Source: Kalaharituber pfeilii
Taxonomy: Eukaryota > Ascomycota > Pezizomycetes > Pezizales > Pezizaceae
Reading direction: 5' to 3'
Length of the DNA stretch: 64,000 nt
Assembly (NCBI GenBank): GCA_015179045.1
Contig: WHUZ01000024.1
Location: 186,001 to 250,000 of the forward strand
Shown here: positions 30,464 to 42,382 of the stretch, piece after piece
Position numbering within the stretch: position 1 is the stretch's first letter
Layout of the letters: every line of letters begins with the position of its first letter
Translations under genes and position numbers: made by a program
The notes under the pieces: model-generated
Database searches by the model: none
What the model saw: only the letters and a program-made list of their open reading frames with translations
What the model was told of the DNA's origin: nothing

Positions 30464-33400
30464 ATGGCCCATGAATTTCACGACATTGGAACCGATGAGT
30501 ACACATACCGAAGGCGTGCAGAAGTTGAAGGATGCGCTTCATACAAATTGTATAAGTTTTTGTGTGATTTACCCGACCGGACAGGACTCGTTCGAGTTTC
30601 AACCTCAGGATTACAGGATGCATTTAGACAAGTCGGAATGTTTGTAGCTAACGAGGTGAAGCAAAAACTCAAAGACCCAGAAAATAGGTATCTCATTCGC
30701 GGTGTGCTGGAGTGCGAATGTGTATCTTGCAAAAGAGTCTTCAAATGTTCCTGCCAGGACGCCGATGAGCTTTTCCAAAAAATTATTGGACCTGAACCGG
30801 CCGTGCTGCTCCTGGCAATTCTTGCCTACCTAGGAACGACCTTTATGATTCACGACTGCATTGACCACGGCTTGCGAGACCACAACCTCGGTAATATGTC
30901 CTCCTTTTTGATGCAACAAGGGGCTGGTGGAGGCTATGATCTCTTTCACAGGCTTAACTATGACTTGGAGGAGGACTGCGACCAAACCTCCCAGGAAATC
31001 TCTCAGGTTTTAACGGAGATGATAACATCGTTCACGAGAAACTTCAATGAGGCGAAGGAGCGTTTTTTCCCAAAATTCCTGAAGCGTGACATGGATATAA
31101 GGAGGTTCCATCAGGACAGTGTGTTCCCCTACCCGTATAATGCGATCCGGAAGTCGGGTAATCAAGGGAATGTATATATAATCAAGATCTACAAGCAGTT
31201 CCAGAACCTGCATGAAAATCCTGCCAATGATATCCCTGAAGAAAGCGATGGGCGTTATAAGGTATGGAACGCTGGGCAGTCGCTTTCAGACGCAGGTCAC
31301 ATTTACTAATTCCCACTAGGTGCCCGTACTTAAGCTTGTTCGTAAAGAAGTTCCGTTGACATCGTCTAAACCAGTCAAAGAGGCGGCCGAAAATGAACGT
31401 TTGGTGCTAGAGTTTTTCACACAGCAAGAGCATCCAAATTATGCTTGTGGTACGACCACTGCAATACCCGCAACTTCATTTTTCCATGCTACGAAGGTGA
31501 CTTGGGCGATGTTCTCTGCCACGGGCTGGTACCCTCTGATGTGTCGATCCAAGAGATAAGCTTTCCCAAATTTCCCAAGGAGCATTGGCTCTGGCGCGGT
31601 ATGATTGGCATTCTTGACGGGCTGAAAACAGTCCACAACCCGGACTGGTCGAAAACGAATAGAATTGCAGAGGTACTCGCCGGTGCGCACTTTGATCTAA
31701 AGCCAGAGAATATACTTGTAAGCCATTCAGGGAAACTTGTGATTTCCGATTTTGGAATTGCAAGGCTGAAGGCCGGAAACGTCGAAACCGTGGACAGGGC
31801 GGGAAGCGAGATTTATGCACCACCGGATACGGAGACAGACGGTAATGGTACATGGTTTGCGAAGAGGGATCGAACATACGATGTGTGGTCGATGGCATGT
31901 ATGATTATAGAGGTACTCCATTTCATAATCGTGCAAGACCAAGATGGTAGGCAAGTGGAAGATTTTCGAGAAGTCCGATTTACGGAAAACCAGCGATATA
32001 ACTTCTGGTTGCTCTCAACTCCTCCTGAGGCGGGTCCATCTGGCCGAAAACGGACGCATATGCTCAAGACCTCTGTGCAAGACTGGCTTCATCAGCTGGA
32101 AGATCTCTATATAGGGGAATACTATAACATGAAGGTGGTTAACCGACTCAGAACTATGCTCAGCATCGACTACAAGTTGCGGGGAACAATCGCAGATTGC
32201 TGGCAAGAGCTATCAACAATGGAGGACCCTGTAAGGGTTCTACCGGCTTCAATCGTCCCTCCAGCTCAAAGAATTGAGGAGGCAGTGGATTGGATAGCGG
32301 CGAACGAGAGACTTCGGGACAGGAAGACAGAGCTTGGTTACGTGGTCCCCTCATCTAGTCCACCTCAACGCGATCGACGCCATACCTTCAGTCATATGTA
32401 GGTGCCATCGTTTCTTGCGCACCCACAGAGGCCAAGAGATCATGAAGATTCCATTACAACCTAGAGAGCTAACAACATTTTCTAGGCCGATGAAGATGCT
32501 GGATGGTAACAAGAGTAGGCACTGCAGGATAAAGGTGTTTGAGGACCCTGCAAAGGTAACAGTTACAACCACGTACGTTAAAGGGAAGGAGGTTATCTGT
32601 GAGGTTGAATCCGGTATGTTCTCTGTCCCACTGGGTCATGACGGGATTGGCAAGCCACTAAATCAGCTTAAGCCCTCCGTAACATAGAAGAGCTCGTCGT
32701 CTTCAATCGTTTTAGTACCAATGACCCAGGCAGTGAGCTTATAATCTGGGGCTTCAAAAACCTAAGCCCGGGTAAACAGCTTATAGCACTAGGTGTAGAA
32801 AGTAAAGTCGACACTGTTTTATGCATGGCAGGATGCTTCTTGTTGGTTTCTTTCTAACTTTAAACTTGAGCCGAGTAGGCTTTTACAGAATACAGGAGGC
32901 ATTGACTTGTCAGAAATGCGAGATTGGGACCAGGTATGAGTTGGATTCCTTATACTTCCACAAATATGTGTACTAACTATTGCCGGTACGACGTCGTATA
33001 ACTCGGCCTTTTTCTCAACAGGCAGCTTTTATACAAATGTGTAATAAAGCCTTATAGTAGAATTGGACTTTCCTTGTCAAACCACAAAGAAATGTGTCAC
33101 AGCACTAGTATGATTGAGATATGGACAGAGTGCCGGCGTGAGAAGTTCCGCATGCAGGTACGTAAAAGAAGTGAATTTCCACACGCCCCAACACTACAAA
33201 TTACAGACATATGCACGCTGTTATCATTTCTTTCATCACACTTATTGAAAGAACGTACAGTTGCTGCCCATCGTAGATCGGAAATTATTGTTCACTTTCC
33301 ATGCTGTTTCTGCTCTGCTTGGAATGTCACCGAATTGTTAACTAGCCTGTAGAAAAAAAACCTCAAGTCTCACAAGAGTCCGGCAAGATCAATCACTTCG

Positions 33401-34170
33401 AGTAACACTGATGGTGACAGAAACACTTTTCCACCTCTCCAGAACAACCATCCCCATTTATCGAATCAGGATACTACCCGCCTGAGCCCAATGCTGCAAA
33501 AGGTCTCCACAGTCACATCGTCGTCGAGCAGTGACTCTGGAGCACGAGCCTCTACTATGTCTGCAGACAATACGCCCGCAGCTACAGGCGTGGGGCCAAG
33601 ATTGATAATATTCTGGCAGTCGGAGAATAACTGCGTTACTATTCCTTGTATGTCCCACTTTAGTCTATATATTCCGTGTAGACTAATACTTGTGCCATGC
33701 TCTTGACTGGTGGAAATTGACAACGTTGTTCCTGGGTGTGATAGTGTACGGAAAGACGACACAGATGGTCTTCCCACCACATACTGGCGGCAACCTTGTG
33801 GTCCAGCTCAAGCCAAACAACAGACCTGAAGCCAGGCACAGGTCCATCAGATATCATCTCATTCCGATGACGACTGCCACCATCGATGAGATCGATGCCA
33901 TCAACTGGGATTCCTTGCGGGGCATCCCGCTGGAGCCTACCGTGCTCGAAACAATGGAGGAGAAGGTAATTAAGGAGGATGCGTTGTATGCGGAGTATGT
34001 GGAAATGACATTTCAGAGTAAGTTGAATGCTGCTATTTCTCTTTATTATTTATTTATTTTTCCTTCGAAGAACATGCTCTAATATTATGGAATCAATAGG
34101 CTTCGATGGTCTCAGGCAATTCAAAGAGAAATACAAGCGCCTTTTTACCGCTGTTGAATGGAAAGTTTAG
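30464..34170 (+). CDS. Ser/Thr protein-kinase-like gene, about nine exons, one apparent frameshift
   Basis: Exons read from splice signals: 30464-31261, 31320-32397, 32486-32613, 32673 to about 32933 (an extra intron or frameshift near 32790-32900 is unresolved), 33026-33157, 33353-33647, 33745-34017 and 34100-34170. Introns have GTATGG, GTAGGT, GTATGT, GTATGA, GTACGT, GTATGT and GTAAGT donors, several with TACTAA/CTAAC branches. The N-terminal ~240 residues are of unknown type. The kinase part has the VPVLKLVRK strand with its lysine, HFDLKPENILV (catalytic Asp), ISDFGIARL (DFG) and YDVWSMACMIIEVL. The C-terminal region is Ser/Thr-rich, then LIIFWQSENNC and VVQLKPNNRPEARHRS, ending FTAVEWKV. 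At about 31440-31447 the frame shifts by one base (EHPN..LWYDHC), so this copy may be inactive unless it is a sequence error. Cytoplasmic kinase of unknown role. Confidence 0.7.
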
Positions 34171-34975
34171 GACACCGAGAGTCATTTGACTGATAATAAT
34201 ATTTATATATGCGAATCGAGCTGCAGTTGTTATATATAATATAGAGCTCAGTTTTGAGCGTTGCAAAAGTTACAGGGGATTTAAGCTTTGTTTTTACATT
34301 CAATCCTTTCTCAAGTCAAGAGACCGAGGCTTTATGTTGAAGATTATGCGACACACAAGAACCGAGACTATGAACCGAGATTATGAACCGAGATTATGGT
34401 ATAAGGTTATTTCATGAGATGAGGAATCTACGTTGTGGATACGTGTTGTGATAATGAGCAACTTTAATACTCGCACAATTTGCTAGCAGCTCATGTCTAT
34501 AAATAGGTGGATGTTAGGAGCACATATCGCACATCTAATACACAAGTCATAAGAGTGAACAATACTATACGAAGTCTACTACATAATTCTAGATATTTTC
34601 TTCACTTTACTACACATACAGATTGCTGTTCGGCATACATAACATGGAAATCATAGCGCTCATTGCGAGCGTGCTGCGAGGGAAGAGGGGGGGTTGGTGC
34701 AGCTTCAATTTGCATGCGTGGGAGAATTACACTGATAGAGGGCTGAATTATGCTTGTCGCCGACGACGTTACATGTTATGAGGCTATAGCATCGCATATG
34801 CATTCTGATAGTTTTTGTCTTATTCACTCCGTTTCTGCTTGTGTCCAGTCTGAGATTATCTGTTTGGAATGATGGCTTCGTTGCGACCCAATATGTGTTC
34901 CCCGCTTCATGATTGTATGCGTTGCACAAAGTGAGTGGATAGCGCGATACTATAAATATGGATTATATCACAGAA
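34171..34975. other. Noncoding region downstream of the kinase-like gene
   Basis: No gene. 34370-34400 has the short tandem word GAACCGAGATTATG repeated two to three times. Otherwise nothing noted. Confidence 0.4.
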
Positions 34976-34980
34976 GTCGA

Positions 34981-35110
34981 CTTTTTTCTTTTTCTTTTTT
35001 TTTTTTTTTTTTTCACATAACGCCGCTTGCAGCTGTTCGCCATGGCAGGGTCCCTGCACCGATGTCCTTATGGCCCGGATGCAGGCACCTGTGCAACTAC
35101 ATACAAATAC
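34981..35110 (-). mobile_element. Type-B / SINE-like short element
   Basis: Poly(T) plus TCACATAACGCCGCTTGCAG, CTGTTCGCCATGGCAGGG, then a body homologous to the 150-bp element (CCGATGTCCTTATGGCCCGG). The outer end is near 35110, and no clear target duplication was found. Confidence 0.6.
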
Positions 35111-35978
35111 GTCCCCTAATATGACATCAACAAAAAATAAAACTGCCCCTTCAGGAACGAGATACCAGTCTTGGGCAGTTGGTAAAAGGGACACCCAAGA
35201 ACCCCACGTAAGAAGTTTTCCCTCACACTTCTCGGAGCACTTAAGTCGACTTTGTTACACTGTGGAGCGCATGTGGTTAGTATAAATACGTAACCTGTAC
35301 ACAAGAATATGCGGAGGAGAAACTCGCCGTTGCAAAGAGCATACACATATGTATACAAGGATGCTCAATTTTGTCTGCCCCATGGTGGACTACCTGCCCC
35401 TTATAAGACTTGACTGCTAAGAGGCCGATTGAGCCGTTGCTGGGCGAGGGGGCTGCGCTGGTGTAAGATGTACATCAGTACTGTGGTACCTTCTGTATAC
35501 AGGGTTGTGAGTACTGGTAGAGGATTACCTGTTTCAGTAAACGACAAATGTCGTCAGGAGAGCGGGGTAGAAAAGATGCCTGATGAGGAGCACTGAGACC
35601 TTTTCCTGTACATATATTATCCAGTTGCAACAAGAACAATCACATTCAGTGACTTTGAACTTGTATTTCTTCACACCGAAGCTCTTATCCTCGAAGTACT
35701 AAGCACTCGCAGACCCAAAAAGTATGCACTACTCTACGTGATGGTTAGCAATGCTAGTACTTACTACAACCGATGGGGTAATGACGTGACCACTGGCAGT
35801 GAAGGCCTCTTTGCACTCCTCCTCATGCATTCTTCCATGGAATTACTGATTGCCGGCATATGGATACTAGCAAAATTCCATTTGAGGTCGCGAATCAGAA
35901 TCTACTAGCATAATGATGAAAAAAATAAGAATCAACATTGATGAACAAAGCTAGATTGTCACGAGGTGGCCTCATTAC
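35111..35978. other. Noncoding region
   Basis: No gene or repeat is recognised up to the terminal repeat of the transposon at 35979. Confidence 0.35.
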
Positions 35979-38141
35979 TATGTTCTACTGGGATATTGCG
36001 CACGACCGGGATGTTGCGCACTAGCGTGGCGCTGGTGCACGAGCGCAATTCCTTGACAACACCACAGTTGCGGAGCATTGTGGGGTACAGCAACACAACA
36101 ACAATTATTCCCGGAGGTCTATAGAACCCAGCCATGGCAAAAGACCAAGAAGCGAAAATTCAGGAGGCTATTAGGGGCCTTAAAGAGGGTAAGTTCAAGT
36201 CAGTTCAGAGAGCAGCAGACTTTCTAGGATTAGCTGAAGCTACAGTGAGAAATAGATATAAAGGGAAGATTACTACTCATAGAGTTAGTCATGAGAGTCA
36301 GCAGCACCTAGATAAAGAGCAGGAAAAGGCAGTGGTACAATATCTTGAGCGGATGGATGATATGGGATTCTCTATTGAGATAGAAACTTTGAGAGAGATT
36401 GCTACTAGTTTAATAATTAAATGTAAGGGGAGCAGTAAGCAAGATTTAGGTAAAAATTGGGTACGCAGGTTTGTAAAACGATACCCAGAGGTTAAGCAGA
36501 AGTTAGCAATAGCTCAGGAGCGCTAGCGGGCAGCAGCAAATAATCCAGAAGTGGTAAAAAGGTTTATTCAAGCAACCCAAAAAGTGATAGCAAGGAATAA
36601 GATACCTGCAGAGAATATATGGAATATTGATGAGAAAGGATTTATATTGTGAAGAGGAAGTAAATGCAAAGTGATTTGTAGAGCGGGGAGAAAACATATG
36701 CGAAAGAGAGTAGATGGAAACAGGGAAACAATTACAGATATTGAGACAATTAATGCAGCCAGTAAAGTATTACCTGCATATATTATATATAAAGGAAAAA
36801 ATTATATAGCAGGATGGTATGCAGGTATAACCCCAGAAGATAAGGAAGTAAGATTGAACCACTCACACAAGAGATGGACAGATAATAAAATAGGTCAAGA
36901 CTATTTGCAGAATTATTTTTACCCCCTGGCAACAAAATTGTCTAAGAAAACCCATTGTCTTGTATTATTTCTAGATGGACATGCATCTCATTGCTCTTGG
37001 GAATTTCTTTCATAGTATTTGAAGCATGATATGTTAGTGTTTTGTCTTCTTCTACACTCAACGCATCTTCTACAGCCTCTAGATGTTGGGTTATTTGCAC
37101 CTCTACAACATGCCTATAGTCAAGAGGTGGATACCTTTACTAGAGAGAATTTTGATATTATTAGAAAAGGGAATTTTTGGCCAATGCTTAAGGCAGCTCG
37201 AAAGCGTGCCTTTACGGAGCAGAATATCAAGTCTGATATATCTTAGCAACTATAGAATCTCGCTTAGCAATATGCAACATATAGCTATCGAAAAATACCT
37301 CCAGCATGTCCAATATCCACCCATAGTATCTACACTCCTAGGATACCTAGAGCACTCAAAAGATGTACTATTCACTTTATTCAATGGCTTCCAAATGCTT
37401 CTCAGTCAGAAATTAAAAAGTCATTTCTTAAACCCTCATCAGCAGCATTAGGAGCAATGACTGAGGTTGATATTGAAAGAGATATCAATATGAAACTCAA
37501 GCGGCATGGTAAAAATCTCAAGACAAAGGACCAGAGACATCTTTCAGTCATTGGGCCTATTACCGGACAGGATATTATCAGGCTCAAGAAGTAGCTAAAG
37601 ATGGAAGAGCATAAGAAGCAACAACTGAAAAAAAAATGAGCATCCAAGTCAAAGTCACAGCAACCACAGGCCAAAAATAAGCGCCAACCACCGCAAAGTA
37701 CCTACAAACAAGCTAGAATTGCTTCAGAGTCACCAGAAGCCTGGTATGATACAGATAACTCTGAAACATCTGATGCTGCCTCAGATACCACTTTGGATAC
37801 TATAGTTGTTCAGACACCACTTCCACCCACAAGACGCCAGCTCTTCCCTACTTCGCACCCACCATCTAGACCCACAAGAGCATCTACTACAATGGCCGTG
37901 AGACTCAGGAAATGATTCTGCAAAAGTTAGACCTTTAAGTGTCTGTCCTTCCCAAATAGGTATGTTACTAAAATCACCCCACCTGAAAAATTTCTGTGTG
38001 CTTAAACAAGGTTTGAAATAGTTTTCTACATGTATCTAAATGCTTTATACTTAATTTGAAGTCAATTGAACAAGTCGTTGAATTTTGAGAAGTCATTTAT
38101 TAGTCACCCGAAAGTGCGCAGTATCCCGGTAGAACACAGTA
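35979..38141 (+). mobile_element. Decayed pogo-like DNA transposon with recognisable TIRs
   Basis: Inverted ends: TGTTCTACTGGGATATTGCG at 35981 and, read inward from about 38138, TGTTCTACCGGGATACTGCG. The match is about 28 bp, with TA at 35979-35980 and 38140-38141 (a 1-3 bp offset remains at the right end). GGGATRTTGCGCAC is repeated twice at the left end. The element holds a broken transposase on the + strand and is more AT-rich than the intact pogo element. Confidence 0.7.
36134..37916 (+). pseudogene. Pogo-like transposase pseudogene
   Basis: The start MAKDQEAKIQEAIRGLKEGK precedes a Psq-type helix-turn-helix (SVQRAADFLGLAEATVRNRY), a CENP-B-like domain (NWVRRFVKRYPEVKQK) and the DDE core (WNIDEKGFIL, LFLDGHASHCSW, LLQPLDVGLFAP). 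In-frame stops occur at 36524-36526 (TAG), 36650-36652 (TGA) and 37013-37015 (TAG). A frame break lies near 37244, after which KSDIS should continue toward the C-terminal region ending around 37916. Catalytic motifs are intact but the gene cannot give a full protein without readthrough. Confidence 0.8.
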
Positions 38142-38324
38142 CCCTCAATCCACCCAATGTAGCTCGAAATCAGGAAACTACTATGGAATGCTATCAATAC
38201 TCATTTATCTTGCACCAGTCTATTTTGATAAAGTTAACACTTGCATACAGAGATCATATGAGATGCAGCCAACTCTCAAATATAGAGACCAAATTTACAT
38301 TCTCGGCCAATCTCTGGACTTCGA
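38142..38324. other. Short noncoding spacer
   Basis: Nothing recognised between the transposon and the inverted repeat. Confidence 0.3.
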
Positions 38325-39250
38325 TCTCAAAGTCTTTAAGCGATTCAGGAATAGTGAGACTTAACATAAAGATAGTTGAAGGGCTGGAGATGATAAGTAT
38401 AACTTCTTTGAGACCTCAACTTGAGGGGATGAGCTCTGCAGCTCGGAATCTGCTAATAACACCTCCTACCGTACTTCTCCCCTCTTACTGCTCAGACCCC
38501 ACCACATCAACCATAGCTTTTCCTTCCCCAGGCTCGCTGTGCCGGCTCCCCCATAGCTCCTCTTGCAGCCCGCTCAGCCCGCTCAGCTGCTGCATCTCCC
38601 TTCTTCTCCTGCTTCTGCTTTGCTCTCTTTTTGCCCTCCTCAGCAGTTAATCGCTTTCACACCTTAGTAGCTTTTGTCAATCCTCCACCTTGCAGAGCTT
38701 TTCCCCTTTTCTCATTTTCTGCAGCTTGCTGCTCCTTTTAGACTCTTCCACCCCTGTGCTTCAAGCGCCAGTCTGATTCCACCGTGACGGGAATAGCGGA
38801 AAGTTCTCGCACGATCCTAGCGCTCCATAGAAGCTGTTAAGGTTGTGGAGTTGAACTTAATTATTGACCAGAAGGTAGAACACTGATTGAAAGCTGCTGA
38901 GGAGCGAGAATAAGCTGTTGGAGCAAGTGCTAGCTGCTTAAAAGGGCAAAGAAACCAACAAGGAAGCAAGAGCTGAGCGTGCTGCATACAGGAGTCATGG
39001 GGGACTCGCATAACGGACCTGATGGTGAAAAAGAAGTGCAATGGCTGATGTTGGGGAAAGGTTTGAGCAGCAAAGAGACGGGGAGGGGGGGTATGGCAGG
39101 GGCTTTATCAGCAGATTCTGAGCTGCACAGCTTAAATTTTGTCCTCCCCACCTGAGGTTTGAAAAGAAGCTACAGTCATTATCTCCAGTCCTTCAACCAT
39201 CGCCATATCAAGTTCCACCATTCCTGGATGTTCTGAAGACTCTGAGGTTT
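38325..39250. repeat. Diverged long inverted repeat (arms ~330 bp)
   Basis: 38325-38660 and about 38930-39250 are inverted homologs at about 70% identity. Matching words include CTGGAGATGATAA / CTGGAGATAATGA and CAGCTCGGAATCTGCTAATA / CAGCTCAGAATCTGCTGATA. Read outward, each arm encodes an Ala/Glu/Lys/Arg-rich stretch like the C-terminal tail of pogo-type transposases (AAEEGKKRAKQKQEKKGDAA on one arm). They are therefore probably the facing 3' ends of two decayed transposase genes. Long open frames across the arms are not credible genes. Confidence 0.55.
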
Positions 39251-41100
39251 TTCATGTTTGGGTAATCACAAAGCATGATCATTAAGCGCAAAAATAACCA
39301 TAATAGCAATAGAAGCGACTTGCGGATTGTCGAGATTTAGTCTCACTCGTTGCGGCTCAGCTTGTGCATTGGCAGCCTCAGCTGATGCATATACGAGGAG
39401 AGTTTCAATAATGTTGCTTGCGCAACTTGCTTGAGAGGTCATAATTGATACTTTCTGAGATAGAGGAGAAGCTATAAGCAGAAGTGCGACATACAAAAAT
39501 GATCTGGTATGCAACCAAAGTTATCAAGAAAGGGGAGTTTAAGCGGTATACTTGCTGTTAATTAAGCTGTACCTAAAGATGCACTCAACCACTTCGTTGA
39601 CACAGCAACAATGCTTAATAATTACCGGAACAGCTTTACTCGGATGTTCTCGCTGCTTATGATGAGCGCAAGAAAATTTATTTTTGCCGAGGGAAGCTTC
39701 ATTCCGTGCAGTTGCTGCAGGACACTACTGATCACTCCTGAAGGGCGAGGGCTGAGTGAATGATGCTACTGAGTTTCTATATTTTCATGGTTTTTCGGAG
39801 ATGGTGAGCCCTGTCAGATTGAGTAAAATAAGGTCTTTTTGGGAGCAGACGAGGATAGATTCAATATGAACCATTTTATTTTGTCTTTTTGTAATTATGA
39901 CTAGATTCAGATTTCGCGATATCATATCCACGTAATAGCATACTAGTTGCCATACGTCCGCACCAAGTATACATGCACGAGGAGGAGCGCCAAGAGGGCC
40001 GTCATTACTAGTGGTCACTTCAGTACCCCATAGCAACTTCGATGATCGACAGTAGTCTAGTTGTAGATGAACAGTCGTGTGGGGTAAACCATTGAACTGG
40101 AAAGGAAAGTATGTGAGGATTACCGAAACGTGAGAGAAGGAAGGAAGGAGGAAGCGGAGTAAAAAGTAGGGACCGACCCCGACATGTAACTAACTAGATC
40201 TTCACCCCACTCATGCCTCAATGGAGCGTCGGAACTTTGCTTAAACGTTACCAGGTTTCTCAATTAACAACAGTAGTCTGGTTGCACCAACGTATATAAC
40301 AACAGATAGTAACAAATGGGGCGAAATGAAAGCGAGGCGCAGTAGCATTAGATACTTAGGTAATGCCATTACCGAGTCCATACTTACAATTACGCTTTTA
40401 ACGCCTGTAGTCCATTACTTTGGCCTGTTTTTTTCCATATATTAATCTCAGACCTTTTAAATTCTTCCCACGTACAAAGGTCATTTAATGTTTGATATTT
40501 TACAGGTGGCAGACCTAAAAAATAAGTTCTCCTCTGCAGGACTAGATCTAACTGTAGAATCGAACGGGAGTTCTGAATGCAATACCTTTTTTAACACCTA
40601 TACGACTAGGCCAACAAAGATAACTTGTTATTTTTATTCTTCTGGCTTTACCTATCCCACTATTCCTCCAGCAGCCACTGTCCAACCACTCTGCAACTAC
40701 TCTGTTTTTTCAAATTTTTTCAAAGACAAAATAATATTAAAAGAATATTTATTAAATAATAAACTTGTAGCTAGCAAGATCATGAGTACAATAAAAGTAT
40801 ATTCAATGACTACAGTAGCAATAATACTGAAAGTATTAAGGTAAAATAGTATTAGAAGCTGGTCTGGTGTAAGTAACTTTAAAAGCTTATTAGCAGGTAA
40901 TATTAAGAGCGTATTATGTCAAGAGTAAAATCTTTTCTCACATTACCACCGGTAGTTTTTATTGGAAGTAGAATGATGCCAGTAGTAGCGGTAGCATAGG
41001 TCATAGCACCCTCACTTGTAGGAAAATATAACTTGCACGATCATAAAGTCTTCATGTAATGAACGCAGCTCTTTTCGATTTACTAGACAGGAAAATAAGT
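39251..41100. other. Noncoding region, ~1.8 kb
   Basis: No gene or repeat is recognised. A frame at 40488-40844 (+) is AT-rich with no domain or splice support, and I do not call it. Confidence 0.35.
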
Positions 41101-41363
41101 ATTTGGACAGGGGCAAATGCATATTATGCGCTATGCGGTATTCGGGGGAAACTAGCATATTTTCGTATGCTTGGCGGTAAAGAATAGGTGTAAAAGTCCA
41201 TATCAGCTGTCCAAATTTCATCACGTCAGCTGCCCAAATGCTTTCTTACTTAATAAATTTGGACGAAATCTGGGCTAGTCTCATGGCTATCAAAAGCCAA
41301 GCATACGAAAATATGCTAGTTTCTGCCGAATACTGCATGGTGCATAAATATGCTCTCCAAATT
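41101..41363. mobile_element. MITE-like inverted-repeat element, ~260 bp
   Basis: 41139-41175 and 41296-41332 are inverted repeats of 37 bp with two mismatches (GAAACTAGCATATTTTCGTA shared). Looser symmetry extends outward to TTTGGACAGGGGC and GGAGAGC. The outer end resembles the hairpin at 41708-41787 (TATTYGGACAGGGG), so the two belong to one family. No transposase frame. Confidence 0.6.
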
Positions 41364-41463
41364 CTTAATTTTCTGTCTAGCATAGGTATACGGAGTTGCA
41401 AGATTTCAGTATAAGAAAGGGTCTTGGTGAATGATAAAGCTCCCAGCAATACCTATTTATGTA

Positions 41464-41845
41464 CAGTGCGTAGGCAAAGTCTTCGGGATTATGCAGTATA
41501 AGGGAAAGCAAGACGTGCATCTGAGCGGACCCCCCTTGCATCTCGAAAAATCACTAAAAAATCAATAAAGTAGCTAAAGAATTGCAAAAAAATATTAGAG
41601 CACATAAATGGGCATCGCAAAATCTAAATCCTGTCTCAGAATTCAAAAAGGGTTGGGTTGTTGTGTTTTCTCAAAGGGGATGCATGCCGTGACTTCAAGG
41701 CTTGGTACTAGCTAGTAAAATATGTATTCGGACAAAGCGTATAATGTGCATTAGTACCCCTGTCCGAATACATATTTTACTGGCTAGTAAAACGCTTTTC
41801 CTTATACTGCATAGTCCCGAAGACTTTTGCCTATGCTACGCACTG
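41464..41845. mobile_element. 382-bp MITE with ~50-bp TIR and TA duplication
   Basis: Ends 41464-41512 and 41793-41845 are inverted copies (CAGTGCGTAGGCAAAGTCTT and GGATTATGCAGTATAAGG on the left, with a small indel on the right). Both are directly flanked by TA (41462-41463 and 41846-41847). CAGTGCGTAGGCAAAGTCTTCGG-type ends and a TA target point to Tc1/mariner. No transposase is encoded. Confidence 0.8.
41708..41787. repeat. Hairpin / nested MITE core inside the 382-bp MITE
   Basis: 41708-41734 and 41761-41787 form a 27-bp inverted repeat (GTAAAATATGTATTCGGACA shared) with a 26-base loop. The sequence relates to the ends of 41101-41363, so a second element inserted into the 382-bp MITE is likely. 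Confidence 0.6.
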
Positions 41846-41847
41846 TA

Positions 41848-42304
41848 GTAAGCAGCTGCTGACAAGTCTGCTTGATCAAGGTTGCAGTTCCTGTTCATTG
41901 GGCACGAGGCTGCCAAGAGGTTACCAGTTACAGCAAATATTAACAGCTCTTTCGCTCAGATTAGCATTCACCCCACAGAGCAGTGAAACAAGGTAGGTTT
42001 GTTCCTAGAGGATTGTGACCGCCGAGCTTGTTCATTATGGCAAAGGCTGACTATATTTAATTCTTAGAATTGACGAGTGTGTATAAAGTATTCATTATGT
42101 CGACTGTCTGAATATTTTCTTAATCAGCAAGTCATGATAACTATGTAGCCAGGACCAATAATTATAAAGGGCAAGCCGAAGTATCATTGAAATTCAACGA
42201 AACAATCATTCCTTTATCGTAATCGAGTTAATTGGGGGTTTAGCGAAATGAATGGGTTCGAATATGTTGATGGATGGGAACTCAGGGTGTTGGAGGTGTC
42301 GTGC
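41848..42304. other. Noncoding region
   Basis: No gene recognised. Confidence 0.3.
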
Positions 42305-42382
42305 CGAGTTTTTTTTTTTTTTCCCTTAATATCATTACTCGTGTCGAGTGCGGTCGGAGGGTCTTGATCATGGCGGAGTAAT
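42305..42382 (-). mobile_element. Degenerate type-A tail
   Basis: Poly(T) plus AATATCATTACTCGTG, then a diverged CGGTCGGAGGGTCTTGATCA in place of the usual GCCGCC..GGGCTATGGCGAG. An old copy. Confidence 0.45.

Noticed and set aside
32398..32485. Stop codon after FSHM as the end of the kinase-like gene
   Set aside because: The stop lies in a consensus intron (GTAGGT donor, CTAAC branch, CTAG acceptor), and coding sequence continues in phase downstream.
38066..38650. 194-residue + strand frame
   Set aside because: It spans the TIR end of a transposon and one arm of an inverted repeat, and its Leu/Ser-rich end is the complement of a charged transposase tail.
40488..40844. 118-residue + strand frame
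   Set aside because: AT-rich, no domain, no splice signals and no codon bias resembling the accepted genes.
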